In this document: positions 52,112-61,252 of the stretch, piece by piece
Numbering within the stretch: the stretch's first letter is position 1
How the letters are laid out: each line of letters opens with the position of its first letter
From: JACCTU01 sp963788055
Lineage (GTDB): Bacteria > Actinomycetota > Thermoleophilia > Gaiellales > Gaiellaceae
Reading direction: 5' to 3'
DNA length: 64,000 bases
NCBI GenBank assembly: GCA_963788055.1
Contig: CAWBFA010000004.1
Span: 21,081 to 85,080 of the forward strand
Translations under genes and position numbers: made by a program
Notes under the pieces: generated by a model
Told to the model about the DNA's origin: nothing
The model's input: only the letters and a program-made list of their open reading frames with translations
Databases searched by the model: none

Positions 52112-53189
52112 GAGCGCGAGCGGGGGGCCGCTCGTCGAGCTCGACGAGCTCAAGGTCTACTTCCCGATCAAGAGCGGCCTCTTCCTCGATCGCCACGTCG
52201 GTGACATCCGCGCAGTCGACGGCGTCTCGCTCGAGATCCGCCGCGGCGAGACGCTGGGGCTCGTCGGCGAGTCCGGCTGCGGCAAGTCCACGATTGGGCG
52301 CGCGATCATGCGCTTGTACGAGCCGGTCGAGGGGCGAATCGTCTTCGACGGCGAGGACGTGACGCACATGAGCGAGAAGCAGTTGCGTCCGCTCCGCCGA
52401 CGGATGCAGATGGTCTTTCAGGATCCGTACGCCTCGCTCAACCCGAGGCATTCGGTCGGCCGGATCGTCGGCGAGCCGATGCTCGTCCACGGCCGGGCGA
52501 CGAAGCGCGACATCGGCAATCGGGTGCGGGAGCTGCTCGGCATCGTCGGACTGCCGGCGGACGCGGCCTCGCGTTACCCGCACGAGTTCTCGGGTGGCCA
52601 ACGGCAGCGGATCGGCGTCGCCCGCGCGCTCGGGCTCAACCCCGACCTCGTCGTCGCGGACGAGCCGGTCTCCGCGCTCGACGTCTCCATTCAGGCGCAG
52701 ATCCTCAACCTGCTCGAGTCGCTCCAGGACGAGTTCGACCTCACGTACCTCTTCATCGCCCACGACCTCGCGGTCGTTCGGCACACCTCCGACCGGATCG
52801 CCGTCATGTATTTGGGCAAGATCGTCGAGGTCTCTCCCGCCGACGAGCTCTACCGACGGCCGCTGCATCCGTACACGATCGCGCTGCTCTCGGCGGTTCC
52901 GATTCCCGACCCCAAAGTCGAGCGTCGCCGAGAGGCGATCCTGCTCCCCGGTGACCTGCCCTCGCCGGCCAACCCGCCGAAGGGTTGCCGCTTCCACACG
53001 AGATGCCCGTTCGTCCAGCCCACACGCTGCCGTGACGAGGTCCCGAGCCTGCGAAAGTTCGCGTCGGGCCACACAGTCGCGTGCCACTGGGCCGAGAAGA
53101 TCGAGGCGGGCCAGATCCGGCCGCACAAAATCGAGCCGGTTTTTCAACCGCCGATTCCCGAGCCGGTTCCCGAACCGCCGCCGACATAA
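52098..53189 (+). CDS. dppF: ABC transporter ATPase DppF-type (cluster 1)
   Basis: A 363-residue second ATPase of the importer. It opens VELDELKVYFPIKSGLFLDR, typical of DppF. Walker A is GLVGESGCGKSTIGRAIM, Q-loop MVFQDPYASLNPR, signature EFSGGQRQRIGVARAL, Walker B LVVADEPVSALDVS and switch His FIAHDLAVVRH. The C-terminal Cys block is CRFHTRCPFVQPTRC. The ATG at 52098 is the first in frame and lies in the outer stem of the 51949-52111 element; no clear Shine-Dalgarno precedes it. It ends the first importer operon with a Pro-rich tail (PPIPEPVPEPPPT). Confidence 0.93.
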   Translation: MKGALSASGGPLVELDELKVYFPIKSGLFLDRHVGDIRAVDGVSLEIRRGETLGLVGESGCGKSTIGRAIMRLYEPVEGRIVFDGEDVTHMSEKQLRPLRRRMQMVFQDPYASLNPRHSVGRIVGEPMLVHGRATKRDIGNRVRELLGIVGLPADAASRYPHEFSGGQRQRIGVARALGLNPDLVVADEPVSALDVSIQAQILNLLESLQDEFDLTYLFIAHDLAVVRHTSDRIAVMYLGKIVEVSPADELYRRPLHPYTIALLSAVPIPDPKVERRREAILLPGDLPSPANPPKGCRFHTRCPFVQPTRCRDEVPSLRKFASGHTVACHWAEKIEAGQIRPHKIEPVFQPPIPEPVPEPPPT

Positions 53190-53289
53190 ACAAGTCACAC
53201 CCGTTAACGCGCCCGCAACAACCGATGGGCGAGTCCTTCGTCTATTAGGATCGACCCGCCATGCGCCCGCAGGGCGGCGTTAGCGACGA

Positions 53290-54966
53290 ATGGGGGTACG
53301 AATGACGTTGAGTAAGTGGAGGCGGTTCGCAGGAGTCTTCGCCCTGATGGCCGCTCTCACGTTCGCCCTTGCCGCATGCGGCGGCGGCGACGACGAAGGA
53401 GCCGGTACCACGACTGAGGCGAGCGGCGGGGCGGCAGAGAAGACGTTCCCCGAGTTCAAGATCGCCTTCGACAACGGCATCGATTACCTCGATCCCGGTC
53501 TTGCGTACACGGTTCAGGGCTGGTCGATCATGCTCCCCGTGCACCTCGGGCTCGTGACCTACAAGCTCGTGAACGGTCCGGAGGGCGCCACGATCATTCC
53601 AGGGCTCGCAGAGGACCTGCCCGAGATCTCGGAGGACGGACTGTCCTACAAGTTCACTCTCCGCGACATCAACTACTCGAACGGCCAGCCGGTCAAGGCG
53701 TCTGACTTCAAGAACACGATCAAGCGCCTGTACCTGATCGACTCGCCGGGCGTCGGCTTCTTCACGGGAATCGTGGGTGCCGACAAGTTCGCCGAGACCA
53801 AGAAGGGTGACATCTCCGGAATCGTTGTGGACGACGACGCCAAGACGATCGAGATCAAGCTCTCGAAGCCGCAGGGCGACTTCCTCTACATCCTCGCGAC
53901 GATGTTCGGCTCGGTCGTTCCGAGCGGGACGCCGGCCAAGGATCAGTCCACCGCGGGAATCCCGGCGACGGGCCCGTACATGATCGAGAGCTACACGCCG
54001 AACCGTGAGGTGACGGTCGTGCGGAACCCGGAGTGGAAGGGCATCCCCGACGTTCCGGACGGAAACCCCGACAAGATGTCCTTCGCCGTGGTCGAGGAAG
54101 ACTCGGCGGCGCTGCAATCGGTCATCGACGGGACGAACGACTACGACTTCCACCCGATCCCGGTCGACCGGCTGGGTGAGGTGCAGGACAAGTACGCGGC
54201 GCAGCTGAAGCTGTTCACGCCCGCGAACACGTACTACTACTTCATGAACACGCGGTTGAAGCCGTTCGACAAGCTCGAGGTGCGGCAGGCCGTGAACTAC
54301 GCGGTCGATCGCGAAGCGGTCGTCCGCCTGTACGGCGGCCTTGCAACGACGACGGAGAACGTCCTTCCGCCGACGTATCCGCAGTACGAGAAGATCTCCA
54401 TGTATCCCCACGACCTGGCGAAGGCGAAGCAGCTGGTGCAGGACTCCGGGTACGCAGGGATGGAGGTTCAGGTCTGGGGCAACTCGCGTGAGACGCTGCA
54501 GAAGCCCGCTGCGTATCTCGCGGACGTCCTCAACCAGATCGGCTTCAAGGCGAAGCTGAAGATCATCGATCCGTCGGTGTACTTCACGACGATCGGGAAC
54601 CAGCGCACGAAGGCCCAGACGGGCATCGCCAACTGGTTCCAGGACTACCCGCATCCGCTGAACTGGTTCGACGTGCTCCTGAACGGCAACCGCATCACCG
54701 AGGAGCACAACAACAACTACTCCAACGCCGACGTTGCTGCGATCAATGACAAGATCGAGCAGCTCAAGCAGGAGTCCGCTGTCAACAACGACATCAACAC
54801 GCAGTGGGCGGAGGTCGACAAGATGGTGCTGGAGAACGCTCTGTGGGCGCCGGTCGTCAACCGGCAGTTCACGGATTTCTTCACGCCGGAGATGGACCTC
54901 GACAACTGCTACGTGAACCACGTGCTCTACCAGTTCATCTACACCTCGGCCTGCAAGACCGGTTAG
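53290..54966 (+). CDS. Oligopeptide/dipeptide ABC transporter substrate-binding lipoprotein (cluster 2)
   Basis: A 558-residue family-5 binding protein with a lipoprotein signal (basic n-region, GVFALMAALTFALAACGGGDD; lipobox LAAC at about residue 31), then a Gly/Thr linker. Mature blocks are FDNGIDYLDPGLAYTVQGW, LAEDLPEISEDGLSYKFTLR, GTPATGPYMIESYTPNREV and VRQAVNYAVDREAVVRLYGG. It is only distantly similar to the cluster 1 protein, so the two systems probably bind different ligands. It stands first in the second operon, 100 bases after dppF. TATTAG near 53254 is a possible -10, with no clear -35. Confidence 0.92.
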   Translation: MGVRMTLSKWRRFAGVFALMAALTFALAACGGGDDEGAGTTTEASGGAAEKTFPEFKIAFDNGIDYLDPGLAYTVQGWSIMLPVHLGLVTYKLVNGPEGATIIPGLAEDLPEISEDGLSYKFTLRDINYSNGQPVKASDFKNTIKRLYLIDSPGVGFFTGIVGADKFAETKKGDISGIVVDDDAKTIEIKLSKPQGDFLYILATMFGSVVPSGTPAKDQSTAGIPATGPYMIESYTPNREVTVVRNPEWKGIPDVPDGNPDKMSFAVVEEDSAALQSVIDGTNDYDFHPIPVDRLGEVQDKYAAQLKLFTPANTYYYFMNTRLKPFDKLEVRQAVNYAVDREAVVRLYGGLATTTENVLPPTYPQYEKISMYPHDLAKAKQLVQDSGYAGMEVQVWGNSRETLQKPAAYLADVLNQIGFKAKLKIIDPSVYFTTIGNQRTKAQTGIANWFQDYPHPLNWFDVLLNGNRITEEHNNNYSNADVAAINDKIEQLKQESAVNNDINTQWAEVDKMVLENALWAPVVNRQFTDFFTPEMDLDNCYVNHVLYQFIYTSACKTG

Positions 54967-54989
54967 ACGGGCCGATCGGAGGGAAATGA

Positions 54990-55022
54990 GGTTCGAGGGC
55001 GCCCCCGTGGCGCCCTCGAACC
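54990..55022 (+). promoter_or_regulatory. 14-bp hairpin between binding-protein and permease genes (cluster 2)
   Basis: GGTTCGAGGGCGCC (54990-55003) pairs perfectly with 55009-55022 around CCCGT. There is no T-run, so it is probably an mRNA-protecting or partial-termination hairpin. The permease ATG follows 6 bases later. It mirrors the hairpin at 49011-49059 in cluster 1. Confidence 0.65.
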
Positions 55023-55028
55023 CCGTAC

Positions 55029-56117
55029 ATGACCCAACAGGCCACCGACTTCACCCTCGACACGGCCGCCGAGCTCGCGGGGCGCGAGCACGGGCCGATC
55101 GAGGGCAGGAGTCCGTGGTACCTGGCCTGGCGTCGGTTGCGGCGGAACTACGTCGCGCTGGCGTCCCTTCTGGTCTTCTTCCTGATCGTCGCCGCGTGCG
55201 TCGCAGCGCCCTGGTACGCCACCAACATCGCCGAAACCGGGCCGAACACCACGCACCTGACCGAGCAGGTCACCGTCGACGGCGAGCAGGTCGACGTGAT
55301 CTCACCCGGCGGGGTCGTGCAGGACCCCGAGACGGGTCAGCTCGTGATCAAGCCCGTCACGGTACTCGGCCCCCAGCTCTGGAAGGCCGACGGGAAGTTC
55401 GTCCTCGGCGCCGACACGCTCGGCCGCGACGTCGCGGTCCGAGTCCTCTACGGCGGCCGGAACTCACTCAAGATCGGGATCGGCTCCGCGTTGATCTGCA
55501 CGTTCCTCGCGACGCTTCTCGCGCTCGTCGCCGGCTACTTCGGCGGCTGGTCCGATTGGCTGATCACGCGCGTCTTCGACCTGATCGCCGCGCTGCCGGT
55601 GATCCTGCTCGGGATCGCGCTCGGCGCCGCGCTCGCGATCAGCGGCTTCCACCACGGGCCGATCAACATCGAGTCCGGGAGTCTCTGGATCCCTACGCTC
55701 ATCATCTCGGTGATCCTCGTCGCCTACGTCGGGCGGCCGCTCCGCGGCCAGATCCTCTCGCTGCGCGAGAAGGAGTTCATCGAGGCGTCCATCTCGCAGG
55801 GCTCCGGGCCGTTCCGTGTGATGCTCGGCGAGCTCCTGCCGAACATCGCCTCGACGATCCTCGTCTTCTTCACCCTGATCATCGCCAACAACATCCTCGT
55901 CGAGGCCGCGCTCTCGTTCCTCGGCGCCGGCGTCCAGCCGCCGAATCCCTCGTGGGGCACGCTGATCGCCGAGGGGCAGGAACGCATCCGCACCGCACCG
56001 TGGCTGACGATCGTCCCGGGCGCGGCGATCGTGATGACGGTCGTTGCGCTCAACATCTTCGGTGACGGGCTGCGCGACGCACTCGACCCTCGAGCCAAGG
56101 TCAGGATCGAGCACTAG
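55029..56117 (+). CDS. dppC: ABC transporter permease DppC-type (cluster 2)
   Basis: A 362-residue permease. An N-terminal cytosolic segment precedes WYLAWRRLRRNYVALASLLV. A long extracytoplasmic insert of about 80 residues (TNIAETGPNTTHLTEQ to VLGPQLWKA) separates span 1 from KFVLGADTLGRDVAVRVLYG, making it longer than the cluster 1 DppC. The EAA loop is EKEFIEASISQGSGPFRVM; the late loop is LGAGVQPPNPSWGTLIAEG. In this operon dppC precedes dppB, the reverse of cluster 1. Confidence 0.92.
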   Translation: MTQQATDFTLDTAAELAGREHGPIEGRSPWYLAWRRLRRNYVALASLLVFFLIVAACVAAPWYATNIAETGPNTTHLTEQVTVDGEQVDVISPGGVVQDPETGQLVIKPVTVLGPQLWKADGKFVLGADTLGRDVAVRVLYGGRNSLKIGIGSALICTFLATLLALVAGYFGGWSDWLITRVFDLIAALPVILLGIALGAALAISGFHHGPINIESGSLWIPTLIISVILVAYVGRPLRGQILSLREKEFIEASISQGSGPFRVMLGELLPNIASTILVFFTLIIANNILVEAALSFLGAGVQPPNPSWGTLIAEGQERIRTAPWLTIVPGAAIVMTVVALNIFGDGLRDALDPRAKVRIEH

Positions 56118-56119
56118 AC

Positions 56120-57070
56120 ATGCCCGCATTCATCATCCGCAGGACGCTCGGCGCGGTGATCGTCCTCGTCGCCGTCAGCTTCCTCACCTTCTGCATCTTC
56201 ATCGTCATCCCAGGCGGCGATCCGGCCGAGCGGATGGCCGGCAAGAACGCGACCGACGAGAACATCGCGAACATCCGCGAGACCTGGGGCTTCGACCAGC
56301 CCTTCTACGTCCAGTACGCGACGATGATGAAGAAGGTCTTCACGGCTGACCTGATCTCCTACACGACGCAGCAGGACGTGATCGCGGAGATCAAGCGCGG
56401 CCTGCCGGCGACGATCTCGCTCGCGGTCGGCGCGGCGATCATCTGGCTCTTCTTCGGAGTGCTCGTCGGGGTGATCTCAGCGGTGACCGCCGGGAGGTGG
56501 TCGGACCGAACGATCACGATCCTGGCGCTGGTCGGGATCTCGATGCCCGTCTTCTGGCTCGGGATCCTCGCCCGCTACTACCTCGGTCCGGAGAACCTCG
56601 GGATCTTCCCGGACGGCGGATACGTTCCGCTGACCGAGAACCCCGCCGAGTGGTTCTACCACCTGATCCTGCCGTGGTTCGTGCTCGCCGTGCTCTTCAT
56701 CGGCTTCTACGGCCGCGTGCTGCGCTCGAACATCCTCGACTCGATCAACGAGGACTACGTCCGCACCGCACGCGCGAAGGGTCTCAACCCGCGACGGGTG
56801 ATGATCAAGCATGTGCTGCGCAACTCGATGATCCCGATCGTCACCCTCTTCGCGCTCGACTTCGCGGGCGTGATCGGCGGCGGGGCGATCCTGACCGAGA
56901 CGGTTTTCGACCTCCAGGGCGTCGGCCAGTACGCGGCACGCTCGGTGCGTTCGCTCGACCTGCCCCCGATCATGGCGGTGACGCTGCTCGGCGCGTTCTT
57001 CATCGTCTTCTTCAACGCGCTCGTCGACTTCTTCTACGCCTACCTCGACCCGAGGATCCGGCCGAACTAG
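56120..57070 (+). CDS. dppB: ABC transporter permease DppB-type (cluster 2)
   Basis: A 316-residue permease starting PAFIIRRTLGAVIVLVAVSF with six spans. The EAA loop NEDYVRTARAKGLNPRRVMI is nearly identical to that of the cluster 1 DppB. The conserved GGGAILTETVFDLQGVGQYA lies near the end. The ATG is 2 bases after the dppC stop. Its TAG shares one base with the GTG of the next ATPase gene. Confidence 0.93.
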   Translation: MPAFIIRRTLGAVIVLVAVSFLTFCIFIVIPGGDPAERMAGKNATDENIANIRETWGFDQPFYVQYATMMKKVFTADLISYTTQQDVIAEIKRGLPATISLAVGAAIIWLFFGVLVGVISAVTAGRWSDRTITILALVGISMPVFWLGILARYYLGPENLGIFPDGGYVPLTENPAEWFYHLILPWFVLAVLFIGFYGRVLRSNILDSINEDYVRTARAKGLNPRRVMIKHVLRNSMIPIVTLFALDFAGVIGGGAILTETVFDLQGVGQYAARSVRSLDLPPIMAVTLLGAFFIVFFNALVDFFYAYLDPRIRPN

Positions 57071-58098
57071 TGGCCGAGCGGCTGCTCGAGGTCAAGGACC
57101 TCAAGGTCCAGTTCGCGACCGAGGACGGGGTCGTCAACGCCGTCGACGGCGTCTCCTTCACGCTCGACCGGGGGCAGGTGCTCGGGATCGTCGGCGAGTC
57201 CGGCTCGGGCAAGAGCGTCACCGCGATGACGATGCTCGGTCTGACGCGCGGCGTGAACGCGCAGTTCGAGGGCGAGGTGCAGTACAAGGGCCGAGACCTG
57301 ATCCGGATGAGCGAGGACGAGCTTCAGTCCGTTCGCGGCAACGAGATCGCGATGATCTTCCAGGACCCCATGACGGCGATGAACCCGGTTTACCGGGTCG
57401 GTGCACAGATCGCCGAGGGACTGCGGGCGCACAATCCGGAGATAAACAAGCAGCAGGCGCGGGCCCGAGGCGTCGAGCTCCTTCGCGCCGTCGGGATCCC
57501 GAACCCCGAGTCGCGGGTGGACGACTTCCCGCACCAGTTCTCCGGCGGCATGCGCCAGCGCGCCATGATCGCGATGGCGCTCGCGAACAACCCCGACATC
57601 CTGATCGCCGACGAGCCGACGACCGCGCTCGACGTGACGATCCAGGCGCAGATCATCGAGCTGATCGACCGGCTGAAGGACGAATTCAACTCGGCCGTGG
57701 TCCTGATCACCCATGACCTTGGCGTCGTGGCCGAGATCGCCGACGTGATCATCGTCATGTACGCCGGGCGCATCGTCGAAATGGGCGCGAAGCGGCAGGT
57801 CTTCTACGACCCGCAGCATCCCTACACCTGGGGGCTGCTTGGCTCGATCCCACGGCTCGACCGTCCGAAGGCCGACCGGCTGCACTCGATCGAGGGCACG
57901 CCGCCGTCGCTGATCAACCTCCCGCAGGGTTGCAAGTTCCGCCCGCGCTGCCCGCACGCGTTCGAGAAGTGCTGGGAGGAGCCGCCGCTCGAGAATCGCG
58001 TCGAGGAGCCGGGCCATCTCGACCGCTGCTGGCTGCCGGTCGAGGTGAAGCGCACCGTCCGTGACGCGACGATCTCGGGGGAGACACGCGCAGCGTGA
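57070..58098 (+). CDS. dppD: ABC transporter ATPase DppD-type (cluster 2)
   Basis: A 342-residue ATPase. The GTG shares a base with the dppB stop. Walker A GIVGESGSGKSVTAMTML, Q-loop MIFQDPMTAMNPV, signature QFSGGMRQRAMIAMAL, Walker B ILIADEPTTALDVT and switch His LITHDLGVVAEI are all intact. The C-terminal CKFRPRCPHAFEKC block has the family cysteines. The open frame extending upstream to 56497 is a shadow of dppB. The last 4 bases overlap the next gene. Confidence 0.94.
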   Translation: MAERLLEVKDLKVQFATEDGVVNAVDGVSFTLDRGQVLGIVGESGSGKSVTAMTMLGLTRGVNAQFEGEVQYKGRDLIRMSEDELQSVRGNEIAMIFQDPMTAMNPVYRVGAQIAEGLRAHNPEINKQQARARGVELLRAVGIPNPESRVDDFPHQFSGGMRQRAMIAMALANNPDILIADEPTTALDVTIQAQIIELIDRLKDEFNSAVVLITHDLGVVAEIADVIIVMYAGRIVEMGAKRQVFYDPQHPYTWGLLGSIPRLDRPKADRLHSIEGTPPSLINLPQGCKFRPRCPHAFEKCWEEPPLENRVEEPGHLDRCWLPVEVKRTVRDATISGETRAA

Positions 58099-59210
58099 GC
58101 AGCGTCGAGGCGCCTCTCGTCGAGGTCAGGCATCTCAAGAAGTACTTCCCGATCAAGAAGGGGATCCTCCAGCGCGAGTACGCGCGCGTGCACGCAGTCG
58201 ACGACGTCTCGTTTGCGGTGGCCAAGGGCGAGACTCTCGGGCTCGTCGGCGAGTCGGGCTGCGGCAAGTCGACGCTCGGCAGGACGGTCGTCCGCCTGCT
58301 CGAGTCGACCGAGGGCCAGATCCACTTCGAGGGTCGAGACATCACGCACCTGAAAGGACGGGGCCTCCGGACGCTCCGCCGCGAGGTGCAGATGATCTTC
58401 CAGGACCCCTACGCCTCGCTGAACCCCCGCAAGCGCGTGGGCTCGATCATCGGCGACCCGCTGAAGATCCACAAGATCGGGACGAAGTCCGAGCGCAAGC
58501 GGCGGGTGCAGGAGCTGCTCGAGATCGTCGGGCTCTCTCCTGAGCACTACAACCGCTTCCCCCACGAGTTCTCTGGCGGCCAGCGCCAGCGGATCGGCGT
58601 CGCGCGGGCCCTCGCCCTGCGGCCGAAGCTGATCGTCGCGGACGAGCCGGTTTCGGCACTCGACGTCTCGATCCAGTCGCAGATCCTCAACCTCCTCAAG
58701 GATCTCCAGAACGAGTTCGACCTGACCTATCTCTTCATCGCCCACGACCTCGGCGTCGTGCGGCACGTCTCCGACCGGATCGCGGTCATGTACCTCGGGA
58801 AGATCGTCGAGCTCTCGCCTGGGGAGGAGCTGTACCAGCGGCCGATCATGCCGTACACCGAGGCGCTCCTCTCCGCGGTGCCGATCCCCGACCCAGACCT
58901 CGCCGCCGCTAGAGAGCGGATCGTGCTCGTCGGTGACGTGCCGTCGCCGATCAATCCGCCGCCGGGCTGCCGGTTCCACCCCCGGTGCCGGTACATGACC
59001 GACGTCTGTCGCGAGATCGAGCCTCCGCTGACCGACTACGACGGTCACCTGGCCGCGTGCCACCACCCGCTGAACGTCTCGAAGGAAGAGGCTCTGCGGG
59101 CCGGAGTGGCCACAGAAAGCCCGGAGTCGGCCCCCGCCGACGCCACCCCGACGGAGCCGGCCGGCAGGGAATCCCACCCGGTCTCCGCGGAAACCCCTCG
59201 ATCAGGGTAG
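58095..59210 (+). CDS. dppF: ABC transporter ATPase DppF-type (cluster 2)
   Basis: A 371-residue ATPase beginning VEVRHLKKYFPIKKGILQRE. Walker A GLVGESGCGKSTLGRTVV, Q-loop MIFQDPYASLNPR, signature EFSGGQRQRIGVARAL, Walker B LIVADEPVSALDVS and switch His FIAHDLGVVRH are intact. The Cys block is CRFHPRCRYMTDVC. The C-terminal 40 residues (ATESPESAPADATPTEP) are low-complexity. The GTG overlaps the dppD stop (GTGA), so unlike cluster 1 the two ATPases are directly coupled with no intervening element. Confidence 0.94.
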   Translation: MSSVEAPLVEVRHLKKYFPIKKGILQREYARVHAVDDVSFAVAKGETLGLVGESGCGKSTLGRTVVRLLESTEGQIHFEGRDITHLKGRGLRTLRREVQMIFQDPYASLNPRKRVGSIIGDPLKIHKIGTKSERKRRVQELLEIVGLSPEHYNRFPHEFSGGQRQRIGVARALALRPKLIVADEPVSALDVSIQSQILNLLKDLQNEFDLTYLFIAHDLGVVRHVSDRIAVMYLGKIVELSPGEELYQRPIMPYTEALLSAVPIPDPDLAAARERIVLVGDVPSPINPPPGCRFHPRCRYMTDVCREIEPPLTDYDGHLAACHHPLNVSKEEALRAGVATESPESAPADATPTEPAGRESHPVSAETPRSG

Positions 59211-59255
59211 GTCCCTCTAAAGCGGCCCTGGAGTCAGGCCGATACGTGGGGGGCG

Positions 59256-59588
59256 ATGGACGCAGCAGAGCGCAGGGACATCCTGAACCGATACGCGGAC
59301 CACACTCGCCGCTTCGACGAGCTGGCCTCGCGCCGCAAGAACGGCGACTCCGCCGAGGTGATCCCGTTCAGCGCCCCGCTTCGGGAGCTCGAGCAGGAGC
59401 CGACGATGCGTGAGGTCGAGGTGCTCCAGCTGATCTCGGAGGGCCTCGTGAACCGGGAGATCGGCCAGCGGCTCTTCCTCTCGGAGGAGACGGTCAAGAG
59501 CCATGTCCGGCATCTGCTGGCGAAGCTCCAGGCCCGCTCGCGTGCGCACGCCGTCGCCGTCGGCTTCCGGCGCGGCATCATCGCCTAG
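59256..59588 (+). CDS. LuxR-type helix-turn-helix protein, short
   Basis: A 110-residue protein with a GerE/LuxR HTH in its C-terminal two-thirds (MREVEVLQLISEGLVNREIGQRLFLSEETVKSHVRHLLAKLQ, about 50-92) and an N-terminal helix (RRDILNRYADHTRRFDELA). It has no receiver or ligand domain. It may be a small DNA-binding regulator acting alone or with another protein. It lies 45 bases after the second importer operon and before the HD-GYP gene. The regulated genes are unknown. Confidence 0.85.
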   Translation: MDAAERRDILNRYADHTRRFDELASRRKNGDSAEVIPFSAPLRELEQEPTMREVEVLQLISEGLVNREIGQRLFLSEETVKSHVRHLLAKLQARSRAHAVAVGFRRGIIA

Positions 59589-59659
59589 CTTCAGACAGGC
59601 CGCAGCCGGCCACCTACGACCGAGGCGGCCGGGGCCTTAGTCTCCCGCTGTTTTCCCCA

Positions 59660-59704
59660 GTCTGTGGAAATCCCTCAACAGAGGGATGACCACGTCTGTG
59701 GAAA
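59660..59704 (+). repeat. Direct repeat and hairpin around the HD-GYP gene start
   Basis: GTCTGTGGAAA occurs at 59660-59670 and again at 59694-59704. Between them ATCCCTC (59670-59676) pairs with GAGGGAT (59681-59687), covering the GAGGG ribosome-binding sequence and the first bases of the ATG at 59686. The arrangement could be an operator or a translational control site. Confidence 0.45.
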
Positions 59705-61252
59705 ACAGAAGCTACGCGGAGCTCTACCAGGCCTTGGTATTGCCCGCAACCGCGGCAAGGGCTGCGAGAAAACTCACGACACCGATGGCACGAATCTTGA
59801 ACACTGGAGAAAACCTCCCGATGGGGACTGACGGCACGGGAAGCGTATACCCCTTTTGGGGGACTTTCAAGAGGTATACGCAGACTTTTTCGCAGGCACT
59901 GCTCGCTCAAGGCGCCATCGCGGCCTGGGCGTTCAGCCTTGCGTGCGTCGCCGCTGTTCTGCTTGGAGCAACGGCTCAATATGGGTACGGCCTGCCCAGT
60001 TGGTGGATTGTCGTCGGTCTGGCGGCGATTGCGGGAGTAGCTGAACGCCAGGGTGTGCGGATCACCTCGAACGTCGAGGTCTCCGTTTCCTTCCTCCCGG
60101 CGGTCTTCACGGCTGTCACGTTTGGACCGATCGCCGCCGGGACCGTAATGGCTTTGGCGAATCTCTCCGATCTCCGCCGCCCTTATCTCCGCTGGGCGGT
60201 ATATACCCCGGCGCGAGCAATTACCGGAGTGCGCGGCTGGGCTCGCGGCCAGCGCAGTCCTTCACACAGGTGGGTCGACCTTCGGTCGACTCTTCGTCGC
60301 GGCCCTTGCTGCCGGCGCCGCGAACTTCTTTGTTGACGTCCTGATCAGCTCAGCAACGTTGCTGATCCGACGCTCCGGCGGCTCTCCCTTTTCCGTGATC
60401 CGAGCAGTTGGGCCGCTTAACCTTGTGTCTCTGCCCCTCTACGTTCCGCTGGTCGCGCTTTTGGCCTATGTCCACCAGGCCTACTCGATGTGGGTAGTCG
60501 CGACATTCTTCCTCCCTACGGTTGCTCTACAGCGTCTGATTCACCTCTATCAAGAGCAACTCGACGCGACCGCTAGTCTCGCCGCCGCCAACGAGCGGCT
60601 CGAGGAGGCTAACCTGTCCTTCGCGGCAGCACTTATCGCCACGTTGGACGCCCGGGATCGCTACACGGCAGGCCACTCGGCTGCAGTCGCAATCTACTCG
60701 AGGGACATCGCGGCGCGAATGGGCCTCTCAGTTGAAGAACAGGCCCTTGCGCATCTTGCGGGCCTCGTCCATGACATCGGCAAGGTAGGCCTCCCTCCGG
60801 GTCTCCTCGAGAAAGAGGGGCCACTGTCACTCGATGAGCGACGCGCGATGGAAACTCACTCCGCGATCGGCGAGCGGATTCTTGCGAACGTCCCCGATTA
60901 CGCCGAGGTGGCGGCGATTGTGCGGCACCACCACGAACGCGTGGACGGGAACGGCTACCCAGACCGACTCACTGAGGATCAGATCCCAGTGATCTCTCGG
61001 ATTATCTCGGTCGCTGACGCGTACAACGCAATGACCTCTGACCGCCCATACCGAGACGCGATGCCCACCCGCGTTGCCCGGTTGCGGCTAGCTCAGGCGG
61101 TTGCGACTCAGTTTGACACAGCGGTGGTGGCGGCCTTTGAGGCGATTCTTGCCGGATCCGGCGAGACCTACCGGCTGGCTGCCGATGATGAGTTTGGCGT
61201 CATCGCACGTGCCGCGACCACGAGCGAAGTCGTGGTTGTCGCAGCTGCTTAG
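59686..61252 (+). CDS. Membrane protein with HD-GYP domain (single-base frameshift near 60232)
   Basis: A probable c-di-GMP phosphodiesterase, 521 residues after correction. The N-terminal half has about six hydrophobic segments (AIAAWAFSLACVAAVLLGA, WWIVVGLAAIAGVA, SFLPAVFTAVTFGPIAAG), a membrane sensor. The C-terminal HD-GYP domain has AHLAGLVHDIGKVGLP (HD), AIGERILANV, IVRHHHERVDGNGYPDRL (GYP motif intact) and ISVADAYNAMTSDRPYR. Near 60230-60234 one surplus base breaks TPARAITGV; without it the text reads AAGLAASAVLHTGGSTFGRL and joins LLIRRSGGSPFSVIRAVG. GAGGG directly abuts the ATG, so GTG 59698 is an alternative start. Base composition is less GC-rich than upstream. Confidence 0.85.
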
